Assembly: GCA_000814665.1 (NCBI GenBank)
Contig: JWIH01000019.1
Span: 1-64,000, forward strand
Length of the DNA: 64,000 nt
Direction of reading: 5' to 3'
Source: Pseudoalteromonas flavipulchra NCIMB 2033 = ATCC BAA-314
Lineage (GTDB): Bacteria; Pseudomonadota; Gammaproteobacteria; Enterobacterales; Alteromonadaceae
Of the stretch, positions 1 through 13,700 are shown piece after piece. Each line of letters begins with the position of its first letter. The stretch's first letter is position 1. The notes under the pieces are model-generated. The model was not told the origin of the DNA. It did not search any database and saw nothing but the letters and a program-made list of their open reading frames with translations. A program made the translations under genes and the position numbers.

Positions 1-659
<659 letters not shown>

Positions 660-833
660 AAAAGTTTTTTGTTTGAAGTAAACTTCAAACTTGCTCAATG
701 AATTCTGTATAAATTGACTATATAGTCACTCATAAGAAATTGAGACTCTAAATTTGTTTGCGTCATCTAGCGAACTAGAATCTGCTGTTAGAACTCAATC
801 TGTACGAGTGCCCACACAGATGATTGCTTCATA

Positions 834-846
834 TTTTTAAAGAACG
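834..846 (-). promoter_or_regulatory. rrn leader boxA antitermination site
   Basis: The minus strand reads CGTTCTTTAAAAA about 180 nt upstream of the 16S 5' end. It resembles the boxA element (TGCTCTTTAAnA) that loads Nus factors on rRNA leaders in gammaproteobacteria. It lies downstream of both rrn promoters, as expected. Function is inferred from position and motif. Confidence 0.6.
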
Positions 847-879
847 TTTCGAAACATTTCGTTGTTTCGAGGGATGTGC

Positions 880-907
880 ATTCTAAGCATTCCCGATTTT
901 TTGTCAA
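880..907 (-). promoter_or_regulatory. rrn promoter P2
   Basis: On the minus strand TTGACA (902-907) is followed after 16 bp by TAGAAT (880-885). It lies about 220 bp upstream of the 16S 5' end, in the usual place of the constitutive second rrn promoter. Confidence 0.75.
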
Positions 908-1028
908 CACTTAATTTTGAATTTCTTGAGAAGAAGTTTTTTCTTAAGTTTTCAAAGCTAAGTTTTACTTGACGCTAACTCGTTGCTGCTTTGCTTTTCA
1001 GCGTGGCGCCCCGTGTCAGTGGGGTCGC

Positions 1029-1056
1029 ATTATAGGGCGATCCGATTTTAGTGCAA
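1029..1056 (-). promoter_or_regulatory. rrn promoter P1
   Basis: On the minus strand TTGCAC (1051-1056), a 16-bp spacer and a perfect TATAAT (1029-1034) are followed by a GC-rich discriminator, GCGACCCC. A short spacer plus a GC-rich discriminator is the signature of stringently controlled rrn P1 promoters that respond to ppGpp/DksA and initiating NTP. The DNA just upstream (1057-1180) is AT-rich, as expected for an UP element and Fis sites, although I cannot place Fis sites with confidence. Confidence 0.8.
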
Positions 1057-1270
1057 CCCTTTTTTAAAGAAAATTGCGAAAAAACGTTTGTTCGAGCAAA
1101 AATAAAGCGAAACGCTTATTTTTGACACTTAACAGTATAAAAAGAGAACAAAAAAGAGGTGTTGTATACCGTTTATGTATAGTACCGCGTGTTATCAACA
1201 CTAATGAGTCTCTATTCTATAAGTGGGGATACCACTTAAGAAGGTTCGACAACAGTTATTGAATTGCTAG
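1057..1270. other. AT-rich region upstream of rrn P1
   Basis: This gap between the rrn P1 -35 element and the tandem repeat array has A/T runs near 1059-1160. It probably carries the UP element and activator sites of the rrn operon. A 62-codon frame here (1074-1262) has no ribosome binding site and no recognisable product, so I do not call a gene. Confidence 0.4.
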
Positions 1271-1697
1271 GAATGACTCGTTTTGTTGGTCGCGATATAA
1301 AATCGCTGCTACGAGGTATTAAAAAAGTCTGTACGCCTTATCGGAGAATGACCCTTTCACTAGTCGCGATATAAAATCGCTGCTACCAAGGTATTAAAAA
1401 AGTCTGTACGCCTTATCGGAGAATGACCCTTTTCACTGGTCGCGATATAAAATCGCTGCTACAAGGTATTAAAAAAGTCTGTACGCCTTATCGCAGAATG
1501 ACCCTTTCACTAGTCGCGATATAAAATCGCTGCTACCAAGGTATTAAAAAGTCTGTACGCCTTATCGGAGAATGACCCTTTTCACTGGTCGCGATATAAA
1601 ATCACTGCTACGAAGTATTAAAAAAGACCGTACGTCTTTATTGGAGAATGACTCTTTTCGTTGGTCGCGATATAAAATCGCTGCTACAAGGCATTAA
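1271..1697. repeat. 75-bp intergenic tandem repeat array, six copies
   Basis: Five full copies and one partial copy of a 74-76 bp unit lie between the tuf terminator and the rrn promoter. Copies begin with CGCGATATAAAATCGCTGCT at about 1291, 1365, 1441, 1515, 1590 and 1666. Each unit has an internal dyad, GCGAT-ATAAA-ATCGC, and a conserved core near GTCTGTACGCCTTATCGGAG. Copies 1 and 3 share one junction type and copies 2 and 4 another, so the array grew by doubling a ~150-bp dimer (1291-1440 and 1441-1589 are almost identical). Copies 5 and 6 are more diverged. No unique spacers lie between copies, so it is not CRISPR, and it does not encode a protein. Function is unknown. Confidence 0.93.
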
Positions 1698-1722
1698 AAA
1701 AGGCCGCCAAAGCGACCTTTTT
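1694..1722 (-). terminator. Rho-independent terminator of tuf
   Basis: The minus strand reads AAAAAGGTCGC-TTTG-GCGGCCTTTTT: a six-pair GC-rich stem (one T.G pair) flanked by A and T runs, 25 bp after the tuf stop codon. It ends the rpsL-rpsG-fusA-tuf operon just before the repeat array. Confidence 0.85.
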
Positions 1723-1746
1723 ATGTGTGTTACGACAACCTAGAGA

Positions 1747-2931
1747 TTACTCTTCGATTGTTGCTACAACACCAGCACCTACTGTACGGCCGCCTTCACG
1801 GATAGCGAAACGTAGACCTTCGTCCATCGCGATTGGTACGATTAGCTCAACAGTCATCTTGATGTTGTCGCCAGGCATTACCATTTCTACGCCGTCTGGT
1901 AGCTGGATGTCACCAGTTACGTCTGTTGTACGGAAGTAGAACTGTGGACGGTAACCTTTGAAGAAAGGAGTGTGACGACCACCTTCATCTTTCGAAAGTA
2001 CGTATACTTCTGAAGTGAATTTTGTGTGTGGCTTGATTGAACCAGGCTTACATAGTACTTGACCACGCTCTACTTCATCACGCTTAGTACCACGTAGTAG
2101 TGCACCGATGTTCTCACCCGCACGACCTTCGTCTAGAAGCTTACGGAACATCTCAACACCCGTACAAGTTGTCTTCGTAGTTTCTTTGATACCTACGATT
2201 TCTACTTCGTCGTTCACGTTGATGATACCAGCTTCTACACGGCCTGTTACTACTGTACCACGACCCTGGATTGAGAATACGTCTTCGATAGGCATGATGA
2301 ATGGCTTATCGATGTCACGCTCTGGCTCTGGGATGTAAGAATCTAGTGCTTCTGCAAGCTCAATGATCTTCGCTTCCCACTGCTCTTCGCCTTCTAGTGC
2401 TTTAAGCGCTGAACCTTGGATTAGTGGTAGGTCATCACCTGGGAAGTCGTACTCTGAAAGTAGTTCACGAACTTCCATCTCTACTAGCTCTAGTAGCTCT
2501 TCGTCGTCAACCATGTCACATTTGTTCATGAATACGATGATGTAAGGTACACCAACCTGACGAGAAAGTAGGATGTGCTCACGTGTTTGAGGCATAGGAC
2601 CGTCAGTAGCAGCAACTACTAGGATCGCGCCGTCCATCTGTGCAGCACCAGTGATCATGTTTTTAACATAGTCAGCGTGTCCTGGACAGTCTACGTGTGC
2701 ATAGTGACGAGTTGGTGTGTCATACTCAACGTGTGAAGTTGAGATTGTGATACCACGCTCACGCTCTTCTGGAGCGTTATCGATTGATGCGAAGTCTTTT
2801 GCTGTACCACCGTATACTTTTGCAAGTACGTTAGTGATTGCTGCAGTTAGTGTAGTTTTACCGTGGTCAACGTGGCCGATAGTACCTACGTTTACGTGCG
2901 GTTTTACGCGTTCAAACTTTTCTTTTGCCAT
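1747..2931 (-). CDS. tuf: Elongation factor Tu
   Basis: EF-Tu is the GTPase that carries aminoacyl-tRNA to the ribosomal A site. With the ATG at 2931 the protein is 394 residues and begins [17 protein letters not shown], as in the family; a TTG two codons further out would add residues no homologue has. An AGGAAA ribosome site precedes the ATG. GTPase motifs are GHVDHGKT at 19-26, DCPGHADY near 81-88 and NKCD near 136-139, followed by the two beta-barrel domains. It is the last gene of the str operon, 57 bp after fusA, and is followed by a strong terminator. Whether a second tuf copy exists elsewhere in the genome cannot be seen here. Confidence 0.98.
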   Translation of the reverse strand: MAKEKFERVKPHVNVGTIGHVDHGKTTLTAAITNVLAKVYGGTAKDFASIDNAPEERERGITISTSHVEYDTPTRHYAHVDCPGHADYVKNMITGAAQMDGAILVVAATDGPMPQTREHILLSRQVGVPYIIVFMNKCDMVDDEELLELVEMEVRELLSEYDFPGDDLPLIQGSALKALEGEEQWEAKIIELAEALDSYIPEPERDIDKPFIMPIEDVFSIQGRGTVVTGRVEAGIINVNDEVEIVGIKETTKTTCTGVEMFRKLLDEGRAGENIGALLRGTKRDEVERGQVLCKPGSIKPHTKFTSEVYVLSKDEGGRHTPFFKGYRPQFYFRTTDVTGDIQLPDGVEMVMPGDNIKMTVELIVPIAMDEGLRFAIREGGRTVGAGVVATIEE

Positions 2932-2988
2932 TTTCAAATTTCCTATAAAGAAATTAAAGTCCAGCCCTAAGACCGGACCGAACTAAAA

Positions 2989-5103
2989 TTACTTAACAGC
3001 GCGAGCTGCAATTATTGCATCAGCTACGTTTTTAGCCGCTTCAGCATACTTTAGGAATTCCATAGAGTATGATGCGCGCCCTTGTGTAGCGGAGCGTAAG
3101 TCTGTTGCATAACCAAACATTTCAGAAAGCGGTACCTGAGCATTAATTTGCTTCGAGCCACCAAATGCTTCTTCCATGCCTTCAATTATGCCACGACGAC
3201 GGTTTAAGTCGCCTACTACATCACCCATGTTTTCTTCAGGGGTGATTACTTCTACTTTCATGACAGGCTCAAGTAGAACTGGACTTGCTTCTAGCGCGCC
3301 CTTTCTAAAGCCCATCGAACCTGCGATCTTAAACGCCATCTCGTTTGAGTCAACTTCGTGGAACGAGCCATCAAACAGGGTAGCTTTAACACCCAATAGC
3401 GGATAACCGGCAAGAACACCTTGCTTCATCTGCTCTTGAATACCTTTATCAACCGCTGGGATATACTCTTTTGGTACTGTACCACCTACGATTTCGTTAA
3501 CGAATTCGTATATTGGCGCATCATCATCAGAGACATCCATTGGTTCTAGCTTCAACCAAACGTGACCATATTGACCACGACCACCAGATTGACGCACAAA
3601 CTTACCTTCCGCTTCAACAGAAGCTCGGATAGTTTCGCGGTATGCAACCTGAGGCTTACCAACGTTACACACAACGTTAAACTCACGCTTCATACGATCG
3701 ACAATGATATCTAAGTGAAGTTCACCCATACCAGAGATAATCGTCTGACCTGATTCTTCGTCCGTTTCTACACGGAATGAAGGATCTTCTGCTGCAAGTT
3801 TACCAAGCGCAACGCCCATTTTTTCTTGGTCAGCTACTGTTTTAGGTTCTACTGCGACCGAGATTACAGGCTCAGGGAACTCCATACGTTCTAACGTAAT
3901 TGGGGCATCTTGAGCACAAAGTGTATCACCAGTAGTTACATCTTTAAGGCCGATAGCAGCCGCGATGTCACCCGCATGAACTTCTTTAATCTCTTCACGT
4001 GAGTTAGAGTGCATTTGAACAATACGTCCAAAACGCTCTTTTTTACCTTTAACAGGATTTAGTACCGAATCACCTTGGCTAACTTTACCAGAGTAAACTC
4101 GGAAGAAAGTAAGTGTGCCAACGAATGGATCGGTTGCGATCTTAAATGCAAGCGCCGCAAACGGTGCATCATCGTCAGCTTCACGCGTATCTTCGGTTTC
4201 GTCTTCTAAGACACCTTGGATAGCTTTTACTTCAGTAGGCGAAGGCATGAATTCAATCACAGCGTCAAGCACAGCCTGAACACCTTTGTTCTTGAATGCA
4301 CTACCTGTCGTCATTGGCACAATTTCATTGGCCAATGTGCGTTGGCGAAGGGCTGATTTAATCTCTTCTTCGCTCAACTCACCATCTTCAAGATATTTTT
4401 CCATTAGCTCTTCAGAAGCTTCTGCAGCGCTCTCAATTAGATGAGAACGCCATTCTTCAGCAAGCTCAAGAAGATCTGCAGGGACCTCTTCATAGTTGAA
4501 AGTCATCCCCTGGTCTTCTTCATTCCAGTTAATCGCTTTCATCTTGATAAGGTCAATAACACCTTTAAATTCATCTTCAGCACCAATTGGTAGCTGAATA
4601 GGCACAGGTGTAGCACCGAGACGTTTTTTAACTTGTTCAACAACAGACAAGAAATTAGCACCCGTACGATCCATCTTATTGACGAAAATCATACGTGGTA
4701 CTTCGTATTTATTTGCCTGACGCCAAACGGTCTCAGTTTGCGGTTGCACACCTGATGAAGCACATAACACAACAACAGCACCATCAAGTACGCGCAATGA
4801 ACGCTCTACTTCGATAGTAAAATCTACGTGTCCTGGAGTATCGATGATGTTTACACGATGCTCATCAAACTGAGCATCCATCCCTTTCCAGAAACACGTC
4901 GTTGCAGCAGAAGTGATCGTGATACCACGCTCTTGCTCCTGCTCCATCCAGTCCATAGTTGCGGCACCGTCATGTACCTCACCAATCTTATGAGAAAGAC
5001 CAGTATAGAAAAGTACGCGCTCGGTCGTAGTTGTTTTACCCGCATCTACGTGAGCACATATACCAATGTTACGGTAGCGCTCAATCGGAGTTGTCCGTGC
5101 CAT
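2989..5103 (-). CDS. fusA: Elongation factor G
   Basis: EF-G is the GTPase that drives translocation of tRNA and mRNA on the ribosome and, with RRF, ribosome recycling. At 704 residues it matches the E. coli length. GTPase motifs are AHVDAGKTT near 17-25, DTPGHVDFT near 88-96 and NKMD near 142-145. The domain IV segment [16 protein letters not shown], which contacts the decoding centre, is intact. It starts at an ATG within a conserved [16 protein letters not shown]-terminus. It is the third gene of rpsL-rpsG-fusA-tuf, 27 bp after rpsG. Confidence 0.98.
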   Translation of the reverse strand: MARTTPIERYRNIGICAHVDAGKTTTTERVLFYTGLSHKIGEVHDGAATMDWMEQEQERGITITSAATTCFWKGMDAQFDEHRVNIIDTPGHVDFTIEVERSLRVLDGAVVVLCASSGVQPQTETVWRQANKYEVPRMIFVNKMDRTGANFLSVVEQVKKRLGATPVPIQLPIGAEDEFKGVIDLIKMKAINWNEEDQGMTFNYEEVPADLLELAEEWRSHLIESAAEASEELMEKYLEDGELSEEEIKSALRQRTLANEIVPMTTGSAFKNKGVQAVLDAVIEFMPSPTEVKAIQGVLEDETEDTREADDDAPFAALAFKIATDPFVGTLTFFRVYSGKVSQGDSVLNPVKGKKERFGRIVQMHSNSREEIKEVHAGDIAAAIGLKDVTTGDTLCAQDAPITLERMEFPEPVISVAVEPKTVADQEKMGVALGKLAAEDPSFRVETDEESGQTIISGMGELHLDIIVDRMKREFNVVCNVGKPQVAYRETIRASVEAEGKFVRQSGGRGQYGHVWLKLEPMDVSDDDAPIYEFVNEIVGGTVPKEYIPAVDKGIQEQMKQGVLAGYPLLGVKATLFDGSFHEVDSNEMAFKIAGSMGFRKGALEASPVLLEPVMKVEVITPEENMGDVVGDLNRRRGIIEGMEEAFGGSKQINAQVPLSEMFGYATDLRSATQGRASYSMEFLKYAEAAKNVADAIIAARAVK

Positions 5104-5130
5104 AATATCCTCTTAAAGGGTGTTAGCAGA

Positions 5131-5619
<489 letters not shown>

Positions 5620-5702
5620 TCAGGTCCGTGCTAAACACGGATTCCCAAAACAATATATAAAAATTTAAAACTTAAGTGCTTGGCCTTACTAACGGAGAAC
5701 CA

Positions 5703-6077
5703 TTAGCCCTTAGGACGTTTTGCACCGTACTTAGAACGAGCCTGTCTACGGTCGTTTACGCCTGCACAGTCAAGTGCACCACGAACAGTGTGGAAACGCA
5801 CACCTGGTAAGTCTTTAACACGACCACCACGGATTAGGATTACACTGTGCTCTTGTAGGTTGTGACCTTCACCACCAATGTATGAAGTTACTTCGAAACC
5901 GTTAGTTAAACGTACACGCGCTACTTTACGTAATGCAGAGTTTGGTTTCTTAGGTGTTGTTGTATATACACGAGTACATACACCACGCTTTTGTGGACAA
6001 GCTTTAAGAGCAGCAGAGTTGCTCTTTGTAACCTTGCTACGACGTGGCTTACGCACTAGCTGGTTAATAGTTGCCAT
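5703..6077 (-). CDS. rpsL: 30S ribosomal protein S12
   Basis: S12 sits at the decoding centre and is the classical streptomycin-resistance locus. It has 124 residues and begins [19 protein letters not shown]. The segments [18 protein letters not shown] and [17 protein letters not shown] carry the lysines (Lys43 and Lys88 in E. coli numbering) that confer resistance when mutated; both look wild type. It is the first gene of the str operon, with a strong sigma-70-type promoter about 100 bp upstream. Confidence 0.98.
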   Translation of the reverse strand: MATINQLVRKPRRSKVTKSNSAALKACPQKRGVCTRVYTTTPKKPNSALRKVARVRLTNGFEVTSYIGGEGHNLQEHSVILIRGGRVKDLPGVRFHTVRGALDCAGVNDRRQARSKYGAKRPKG

Positions 6078-6173
6078 TAAATAGCTCCTGAATTAATAAA
6101 TTACTACTGAAAAATAAAATCTTACCATTTAGGTCAAATCCAATTTTCTTGAACGACTAAAATGGGTGGCCGA

Positions 6174-6202
6174 ATTTTAATGACCAAAGTTTAACCTGTC
6201 AA
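6174..6202 (-). promoter_or_regulatory. str operon promoter upstream of rpsL
   Basis: On the minus strand a perfect TTGACA (6197-6202), a 17-bp spacer and TAAAAT (6174-6179) lie about 97 bp upstream of the rpsL ATG. It is the best sigma-70 match in the 350-bp rpoC-rpsL gap and probably drives rpsL-rpsG-fusA-tuf independently of rpoBC. Confidence 0.8.
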
Positions 6203-6372
6203 CCAAAAGTCGTCATCAGCGCTAAGTAAATGCATGCAATTCGGATGGTTTTGTCTGCGAAGCTATTGAAAGTTAACAAAAGTTAGCGATTGCATTGAAA
6301 AACCTTTGTTGCAGTATACATATTGATGTGACGCTTTGATGGCAATTCGACCAGCGAGTTAAAAAGGCATAA

Positions 6373-6402
6373 AAAAACCGCTGTATTCACACAGCGGTTT
6401 TT
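6373..6402 (-). terminator. Rho-independent terminator of rpoC
   Basis: AAAAACCGCTGT-attcac-ACAGCGGTTTTT forms a 12-bp perfect stem with a T-run, starting about 25 bp after the rpoC stop. It separates the rplJL-rpoBC transcript from the str operon. The rest of the gap, 6203-6372, shows nothing else I can identify. Confidence 0.9.
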
Positions 6403-6427
6403 CAATTAATTCGCTAAATGGCGAGGA

Positions 6428-9400
6428 TTACTCGTTGCCACCTAGTAAATCAGCGTTTAGTGCATCTGTTAGCGCTTGAGTCGCCTCTTCAGCACTTACT
6501 GTTTGCTCTTCAACAGCTGCTTCACCTTGCTTACGACGGTTGATGCGCTCTTCATGGTATGCGAAACCTGTACCCGCTGGGATCAAACGACCCACGATTA
6601 CGTTTTCTTTCAGACCACGTAGCTCATCGCTCTTACCGTTAACCGCAGCTTCGGTTAGAACACGTGTTGTTTCCTGGAACGATGCCGCAGAAATAAACGA
6701 TTCAGTCGCAAGTGACGCTTTAGTAATACCCATTAGTTGGATTTCAAACTTAGCTGGGATCTTACCTTGCATTTCTAGTTCACGGTTAGCGATGTTTACA
6801 CGTGCAACTTCAGCTTGCTCGCCTACTAGGAACTCACTGTCACCACCATCAAGGATGATACACTTACGAAGCATCTGACGAACGATAGTCTCAATGTGCT
6901 TATCGTTAATCTTTACGCCCTGTAGACGGTATACTTCTTGTACTTCGTTAGTGATGTAGTTAGATACATCAGTAACACCACGTAGACGTAGGATGTCGTG
7001 CGGAGACTCTGGACCATCGGCGATTACTTCACCTTTAGCCACTTGCTCACCTTCGAACACGTTAAGCTGACGCCATTTCGGGATCATCTCTTCGTATGCA
7101 TCACCCTCTTCCGGTGTGATCACAAGACGTTTCTTACCTTTAGTCTCTTTACCGAAGCTAACGGTACCTGTGATTTCTGCAAGAATTGCAGGATCTTTTG
7201 GCTTACGCGCTTCGAATAGGTCAGCAACTCGAGGTAGACCACCCGTGATGTCACGAGTCTTCGAACCTTCTTGTGGAATACGAGCCAGTACCGAACCAGG
7301 TAGTACTGTTGCACCATCTGTGATTTCAATCGTTGTGAATGAAGGTAGACGGATCTCTTGAAGACCGCGTTCTTCGTTCTCAATGATTAGTTTAGGCTCT
7401 TTCGCGTTTACTTTCGCAAGATCCTTAACAACCACACGTGTTAGACCAGTTAATTCATCAGTCTGTGCTTCAGTGTTTGAATCATCGATATCACTGAACG
7501 ATACTTTTGACTCATGTTCAATGATGATTGGGTGGCTGTGCGGGTCCCAAGTAGCAACAATGTCGTTGCCTTTAACGTCAGCACCATCTTGTACAGTTAA
7601 TACTGCACCGTAAGGAACTTTATAACGCTCTTTCTCACGACCGTGCTCATCGATTATCGTGATCTCAGTTGAACGAGACGTGATAACGATTTTGCCATCA
7701 GCATTGATTACAAACTTCGCATTGTGAAGTTTCAGATTACCATTGTTCTTAACTTGAACACTGTTCTCTGCAGAAGCTCGTGATGCCGCACCACCGATGT
7801 GGAATGTACGCATTGTAAGCTGTGTACCCGGCTCACCGATTGACTGTGCCGCGATTACACCAACTGCTTCACCAGGGTTGATGATGTGGCCACGTGCCAA
7901 GTCACGACCATAACAGTGTGCACACACACCAAAGTCGTTTTGACAGGTGATTACAGAACGTACTTTAACTTCGTCTACTGAGTGCTCTTCTAGAAGGTCA
8001 CACAGTTTTTCGTCAATCATTACGTTACGTTCAACCAGTACTTCTGTTGTACCAGGTTTAACCACGTCTTCAGCAACAACACGACCTAGTACACGCTCAC
8101 GAAGCGGCTCTACAACGTCACCACCTTCAATTAGCGGCTTCATTACTAGACCTTCTTCGGTACCACAGTCTGATTCATTGATAACCAAATCTTGTGCTAC
8201 GTCTACTAGACGACGAGTTAGGTAACCCGAGTTCGCTGTCTTAAGTGCCGTATCCGCTAGACCCTTACGCGCACCGTGCGTCGAGATAAAGTACTGTAGT
8301 ACGTTTAGACCTTCACGGAAGTTCGCTGTAATTGGCGTTTCGATGATTGAACCATCTGGACGTGCCATTAGACCACGCATACCCGCTAGCTGACGGATCT
8401 GAGCAGCACTACCACGAGCGCCTGAGTCTGCCATCATAAACACTGAGTTAAATGACGGTTGCTCTTCTTCGTTGCCTTCAGCGTTGATAACCGTTTCTTT
8501 TGAAAGGTTAGCCATCATCTCGCGAGAAAGGTTTTCGTTTACACGTGACCAGATATCGATAACTTTGTTGTATTTCTCACCGGCAGTTACAAGACCTGAT
8601 TGGAACTGTTGGTTGATTTCTGCAACTTCAGCTTCCGCACGATCGATGATCTCACCTTTAGTTGGTGGGATTACCATGTCATTGATACCGATAGAAACAC
8701 CTGACTTCATCGCGTAGTGGAAACCGGTATACATCACTTGGTCAGCAAAGATAACAGTATCTTTAAGACCTAGACGACGGTAACACTCGTTAAGAAGACC
8801 AGAAATTTGTTTCTTACCTAGTGGTTTGTTGATCAGTTCAAACGGCAAGCCTTCAGGGATATTCAATGAGAGGATTGCACGACCTACTGTCGTATCTACT
8901 AGGTGAGTTAAAGTGCCGCGCTCACGTGTTTCTTCGTCGATAGTCACTTCTGTGATACGCACTTTAACACGAGCGTGAAGCTCAGCTGCACCTACACGGT
9001 ATGCTTTTTCAGCTTCTTTAGCATCTTTAAATACAGTGCCTTCACCTTTACCGTTGATGCGATCGCGAGTCATGTAGTAAAGACCTAGTACAACGTCCTG
9101 TGAAGGAACGATGATTGGTTCACCGTTAGCTGGCGCTAGGATGTTGTTGGTAGACATCATCAATGCACGCGCTTCCAACTGCGCTTCAAGCGTCAGTGGT
9201 ACGTGAACAGCCATTTGGTCACCATCGAAGTCAGCGTTATACGCCGCACACACTAGCGGGTGCAGGTGGATCGCTTTACCTTCGATAAGTACAGGTTCGA
9301 ATGCTTGGATACCTAGACGGTGAAGTGTTGGCGCACGGTTAAGTAAAACCGGGTGCTCACGGATAACTTCGTCTAATACGTCCCAAACCTCTGGTACTTC

Positions 9401-10609
9401 ACGCTCAACCATCTTCTTCGCAGCTTTGATGGTTGTCGCCATACCACGGCGTTCTAGTTTACCGTAGATAAATGGCTTGAATAGCTCAAGTGCCATCTTC
9501 TTAGGTAGACCACACTGATGTAGTTTCAGCGTAGGACCAACGGTGATAACAGAACGGCCTGAGTAGTCAACACGCTTACCTAGAAGGTTTTGACGGAAAC
9601 GACCTTGCTTACCTTTGATCATGTCAGCAAGCGACTTCAGTGGACGCTTGTTAGAACCCGTAATTGCACGGCCACGACGACCATTATCAAGTAGCGCATC
9701 AACCGCTTCTTGAAGCATACGCTTTTCGTTACGTACGATGATGTCTGGTGCAGCTAGGTCTAGAAGACGCTTCAAACGGTTGTTACGGTTGATCACACGA
9801 CGGTAAAGGTCGTTCAGATCTGAAGTCGCAAAACGACCGCCGTCTAGTGGTACTAGAGGACGTAGATCTGGTGGAAGAACCGGTAGCACGCTCATTACCA
9901 TCCACTCAGGGTTGTTACCTGATTGGTGGAACGCTTCCATTAGTTTAAGACGCTTAGTGATTTTCTTACGCTTAGTTTCAGAGTTGATTGTTGGCAACTC
10001 TTCACGCATTTCAGCGATTAACTGACCAAGGTCTAGGTCACGAAGTAGATCAAGTACAGCTTCTGCACCCATCTTCGCTTCAAACTCATCACCGTGCTCT
10101 TCAAGTGCATCTAGGTATTCTTCTTCACCTAGTAGTTGACCGCGCTCAAGCGTAGTCATACCTGGCTCAGTTACCACGAATGATTCGAAATAAAGTACGC
10201 GCTCGATATCACGAAGCGTCATATCTAGCATTAGGCCGATACGTGACGGTAGTGATTTCAAGAACCAAATATGCGCAACTGGGCTAGCCAGCTCGATGTG
10301 ACCCATACGGTCACGACGTACTTTTGTTAGCGTTACTTCAACGCCACACTTTTCACAGATAACACCACGGTGCTTCAAGCGCTTGTATTTACCACACAAA
10401 CACTCGTAATCTTTTACTGGGCCGAAGATACGGGCACAGAATAAGCCATCACGCTCAGGCTTGAAAGTACGGTAGTTGATTGTCTCAGGTTTCTTTACTT
10501 CACCGTAAGACCATGAACGCACCATGTCTGGCGAAGCAAGACCAATGCGAATTGCATCGAATTCTTCGGTCTTATTTTGTTGCTTCAGAAACTTAAGTAA
10601 GTCTTTCAC
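6428..10609 (-). CDS. rpoC: RNA polymerase subunit beta'
   Basis: Catalytic beta' subunit of RNA polymerase. I place the start at the GTG at 10609 (1393 residues, beginning [20 protein letters not shown] like E. coli), preceded by AGGAG at suitable spacing. The frame stays open a further 12 codons to a TTG, but that extension has no homologue. The N-terminal zinc ribbon is present ([20 protein letters not shown]), as is the catalytic metal motif NADFDGDQM near 458-466, whose three aspartates bind Mg. The second zinc site lies in the segment CGTEEGL to CAHCYGRD. The gene follows rpoB by 109 bp and ends in a strong terminator. Confidence 0.97.
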   Translation of the reverse strand: MKDLLKFLKQQNKTEEFDAIRIGLASPDMVRSWSYGEVKKPETINYRTFKPERDGLFCARIFGPVKDYECLCGKYKRLKHRGVICEKCGVEVTLTKVRRDRMGHIELASPVAHIWFLKSLPSRIGLMLDMTLRDIERVLYFESFVVTEPGMTTLERGQLLGEEEYLDALEEHGDEFEAKMGAEAVLDLLRDLDLGQLIAEMREELPTINSETKRKKITKRLKLMEAFHQSGNNPEWMVMSVLPVLPPDLRPLVPLDGGRFATSDLNDLYRRVINRNNRLKRLLDLAAPDIIVRNEKRMLQEAVDALLDNGRRGRAITGSNKRPLKSLADMIKGKQGRFRQNLLGKRVDYSGRSVITVGPTLKLHQCGLPKKMALELFKPFIYGKLERRGMATTIKAAKKMVEREVPEVWDVLDEVIREHPVLLNRAPTLHRLGIQAFEPVLIEGKAIHLHPLVCAAYNADFDGDQMAVHVPLTLEAQLEARALMMSTNNILAPANGEPIIVPSQDVVLGLYYMTRDRINGKGEGTVFKDAKEAEKAYRVGAAELHARVKVRITEVTIDEETRERGTLTHLVDTTVGRAILSLNIPEGLPFELINKPLGKKQISGLLNECYRRLGLKDTVIFADQVMYTGFHYAMKSGVSIGINDMVIPPTKGEIIDRAEAEVAEINQQFQSGLVTAGEKYNKVIDIWSRVNENLSREMMANLSKETVINAEGNEEEQPSFNSVFMMADSGARGSAAQIRQLAGMRGLMARPDGSIIETPITANFREGLNVLQYFISTHGARKGLADTALKTANSGYLTRRLVDVAQDLVINESDCGTEEGLVMKPLIEGGDVVEPLRERVLGRVVAEDVVKPGTTEVLVERNVMIDEKLCDLLEEHSVDEVKVRSVITCQNDFGVCAHCYGRDLARGHIINPGEAVGVIAAQSIGEPGTQLTMRTFHIGGAASRASAENSVQVKNNGNLKLHNAKFVINADGKIVITSRSTEITIIDEHGREKERYKVPYGAVLTVQDGADVKGNDIVATWDPHSHPIIIEHESKVSFSDIDDSNTEAQTDELTGLTRVVVKDLAKVNAKEPKLIIENEERGLQEIRLPSFTTIEITDGATVLPGSVLARIPQEGSKTRDITGGLPRVADLFEARKPKDPAILAEITGTVSFGKETKGKKRLVITPEEGDAYEEMIPKWRQLNVFEGEQVAKGEVIADGPESPHDILRLRGVTDVSNYITNEVQEVYRLQGVKINDKHIETIVRQMLRKCIILDGGDSEFLVGEQAEVARVNIANRELEMQGKIPAKFEIQLMGITKASLATESFISAASFQETTRVLTEAAVNGKSDELRGLKENVIVGRLIPAGTGFAYHEERINRRKQGEAAVEEQTVSAEEATQALTDALNADLLGGNE

Positions 10610-10718
10610 CTTAGCTCTCCTGTCGGAGGTTAATCTTGAGGGCAAGCCATGCTCACCCCTACATTCTTTTCAGTCCGGTTGCAGTTATGCAACGCCGCAG
10701 CGCACTGCGGCGGTCGGA

Positions 10719-13700
10719 TTAAATTTCTTCCAACTCGATGTTGATACCTAGCGAGCGGATTTCTTTCAACAGTACGTTGAACGACTCAGGCATACCCGGT
10801 TCCATCTTGTGGTTACCGTCTACGATGTTCTTATACATCTTAGTACGACCGTTAACGTCATCCGACTTCACTGTCAACATTTCTTGTAGCGTGTAGGCAG
10901 CACCGTATGCTTCTAGTGCCCATACCTCCATCTCACCGAAACGCTGACCACCGAACTGTGCCTTACCACCCAGCGGCTGCTGAGTAACTAGGCTGTAAGA
11001 ACCTGTTGAACGCGCGTGCATCTTGTCATCAACAAGGTGGTTCAGTTTCAGCATGTACATGTAGCCGACTGTCACTTGACGCTCAAATGCATCACCAGTA
11101 CGACCATCATATAACGTCACCTGACCACTTCTTGGATAACCACCAAGCTCTAGCATGTCTTTGATTTCAGCTTCACGTGCACCATCAAATGCTGGTGTTG
11201 CGATTGGAAGACCACCTTTAAGGTTATCTGCCAAGCGACGGATTTCATCATCAGAGAAGTTAGCAATATCTACTTTCTGACGGCAGTCACCGATTTCGTA
11301 AGCTTTCTTGATGAATTCGCGTAGCTCGTGAATTTCACGTTGCTCTTTCATCATTTCTTCAAGACGTTCACCGATACCACGAGCAGCTAGACCCATGTGA
11401 GTTTCTAGGATCTGACCGATGTTCATACGAGATGGTACACCCAGTGGGTTAAGTACGATATCTACAGTACGACCTTTATCATCGTAAGGCATGTCTTCAA
11501 CAGGAACGATAGTTGAGATTACACCCTTGTTACCGTGACGACCCGCCATTTTATCACCAGGTTGGATACGACGTTTAACAGCTAGGTATACTTTAACAAT
11601 CTTAAGTACGCCAGGCGCTAGGTCATCACCTTGAGTGATCTTACGACGCTTGTTCTCGAAACGCTTATCGTAGTCAGCTTTAAGCTCGTCATACTGTGCA
11701 GCTAGTTGCTCAAGCTCTGCTTGATGCTCTTCATCAGCAAGGCTTTGTGTTAGTAGCTTCTCAGTGTTAAAGCCAGCAAGCTGCTCTTCACTCATACCTG
11801 ATTTAATCAGTAGGTTACGAGCGTGAGTCAGGATACCGCCTTCAAGGATTCTGAACTCTTCGTTGAAGTCTTTCTTCGCTTCGCGAAGCTGCATATCTTC
11901 AACTTCTAGTGCACGTTTGTCTTTTTCAACACCGTCACGCGTAAACACTTGTACGTCGATAACCGTACCAGATACAGAGTTAGGTACACGTAGTGAGCTG
12001 TCTTTAACGTCAGACGCTTTTTCACCGAAGATAGCACGTAGTAGCTTTTCTTCAGGTGTTAGCTGCGTTTCACCTTTAGGCGTTACTTTACCTACAAGGA
12101 TGTCGCCGCCTTTCACTTCAGCACCAATATATACAACGCCTGATTCGTCAAGCTTACCTAGTGCAGACTCACCTACGTTTGGAATATCCGCAGTGATTTC
12201 TTCTGGACCAAGCTTAGTATCACGAGCAATACACTGAAGCTCTTGAATGTGGATAGTCGTTAGACGATCTTCTTTTACAACATTCTCTGAAAGTAGGATT
12301 GAATCCTCGAAGTTGTAACCATTCCAAGGCATGAACGCAACGCGTAGGTTCTGACCAAGTGCTAAGTCACCTAGGTCTGTTGAAGGACCATCAGCAAGCA
12401 CGTCACCACGTACCACCGGCTCACCAACCATACAAGTTGGTTTCTGGTTGATACACGTGTTTTGGTTTGAACGTGTGTACTTAGTTAAGTTATAGATGTC
12501 GATGCCCGCTTCACCTTGGATGCGCTCATCTTCATTAACGTTAACAACAATACGGCTCGCATCAGCATACTTAACGATACCGCCACGTTTAGCAACGATT
12601 GTTACACCAGAGTCTTTCGCTAGTGTACGCTCAATACCAGTACCAACTAGCGGCTTATCAGCACGTAGTGTAGGTACAGCTTGACGTTGCATGTTCGATC
12701 CCATCAATGCGCGGTTCGCGTCATCGTGTTCTAGGAATGGAATAAGCGCTGCAGCCACAGAGATTACCTGCTGTGGAGATACGTCCATATACTGGATGCT
12801 GTCGCTTGGCATAAAGGTTGATTCACCTTTAAAACGACATGGAATCAATTCTTCAGCAAATTGGTTGTCATCAGTTAGCGTTGTATTCGCCTGTGCGATA
12901 ACGAACTGACCTTCTTCAATTGCTGATAGGTAATCAACATCGTCAGTAACGATACCGTCTACTACTTTGCGGTATGGAGTCTCTAAGAAACCATAGTCGT
13001 TTGTACGCGCGTAAGTAGATAGCGAGTTGATTAGACCGATGTTTGGACCTTCAGGCGTTTCGATAGGACAAACACGACCGTAGTGCGTTACGTGTACGTC
13101 ACGTACTTCGAAGCCAGCACGCTCACGAGTTAGACCACCCGGACCTAATGCAGAAATACGACGTTTGTGCGTTACTTCTGAAAGCGGGTTGTTCTGGTCC
13201 ATAAATTGTGAAAGCTGTGAAGAACCAAAGAATTCTTTTACTGCTGCAGAGATTGGCTTAGCGTTGATCAAATCCTGTGGCATAACGTTATCTAGGTCAC
13301 CAAGACTTAGACGCTCACGTACTGCACGTTCAACACGTACAAGACCTACACGGAATTGGTTTTCAGCCATTTCACCTACAGAACGGATACGACGGTTACC
13401 TAAGTGGTCGATGTCATCAACATCGCCTTTACCGTTACGGATGTCGATCAATACCTTCATCACGCTCACGATATCTTCTTTAGATAGCGTACCGTTACCT
13501 TCATCTGAATCATAACCAACACGGCTATTGAACTTCATACGACCAACCGTTGAGAGGTCGTAGCGCTCTTCAGAGAAGAATAGGTTATCAAATAACGCTT
13601 CTGCAGCTTCTTTTGTTGGTGGCTCACCAGGGCGCATCATGCGATAGATTTCTACCAATGCTTCTAGGCGATTGTTAGTAGAATCAACACGTAATGTCTC

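Noticed and set aside
1074..1262. 62-codon reading frame upstream of rrn P1
   Set aside because: It has no ribosome site, starts within the rrn control region and has lysine-rich composition explained by AT-rich DNA.
1271..1697. Regular repeats suggesting a CRISPR array
   Set aside because: The whole ~75-bp unit repeats, with no conserved short repeat separated by unique spacers, and there are no cas genes.
10610..10645. TTG-initiated extension of rpoC
   Set aside because: The GTG at 10609 has AGGAG upstream and matches the known beta' N-terminus; the extension covers the ribosome site.
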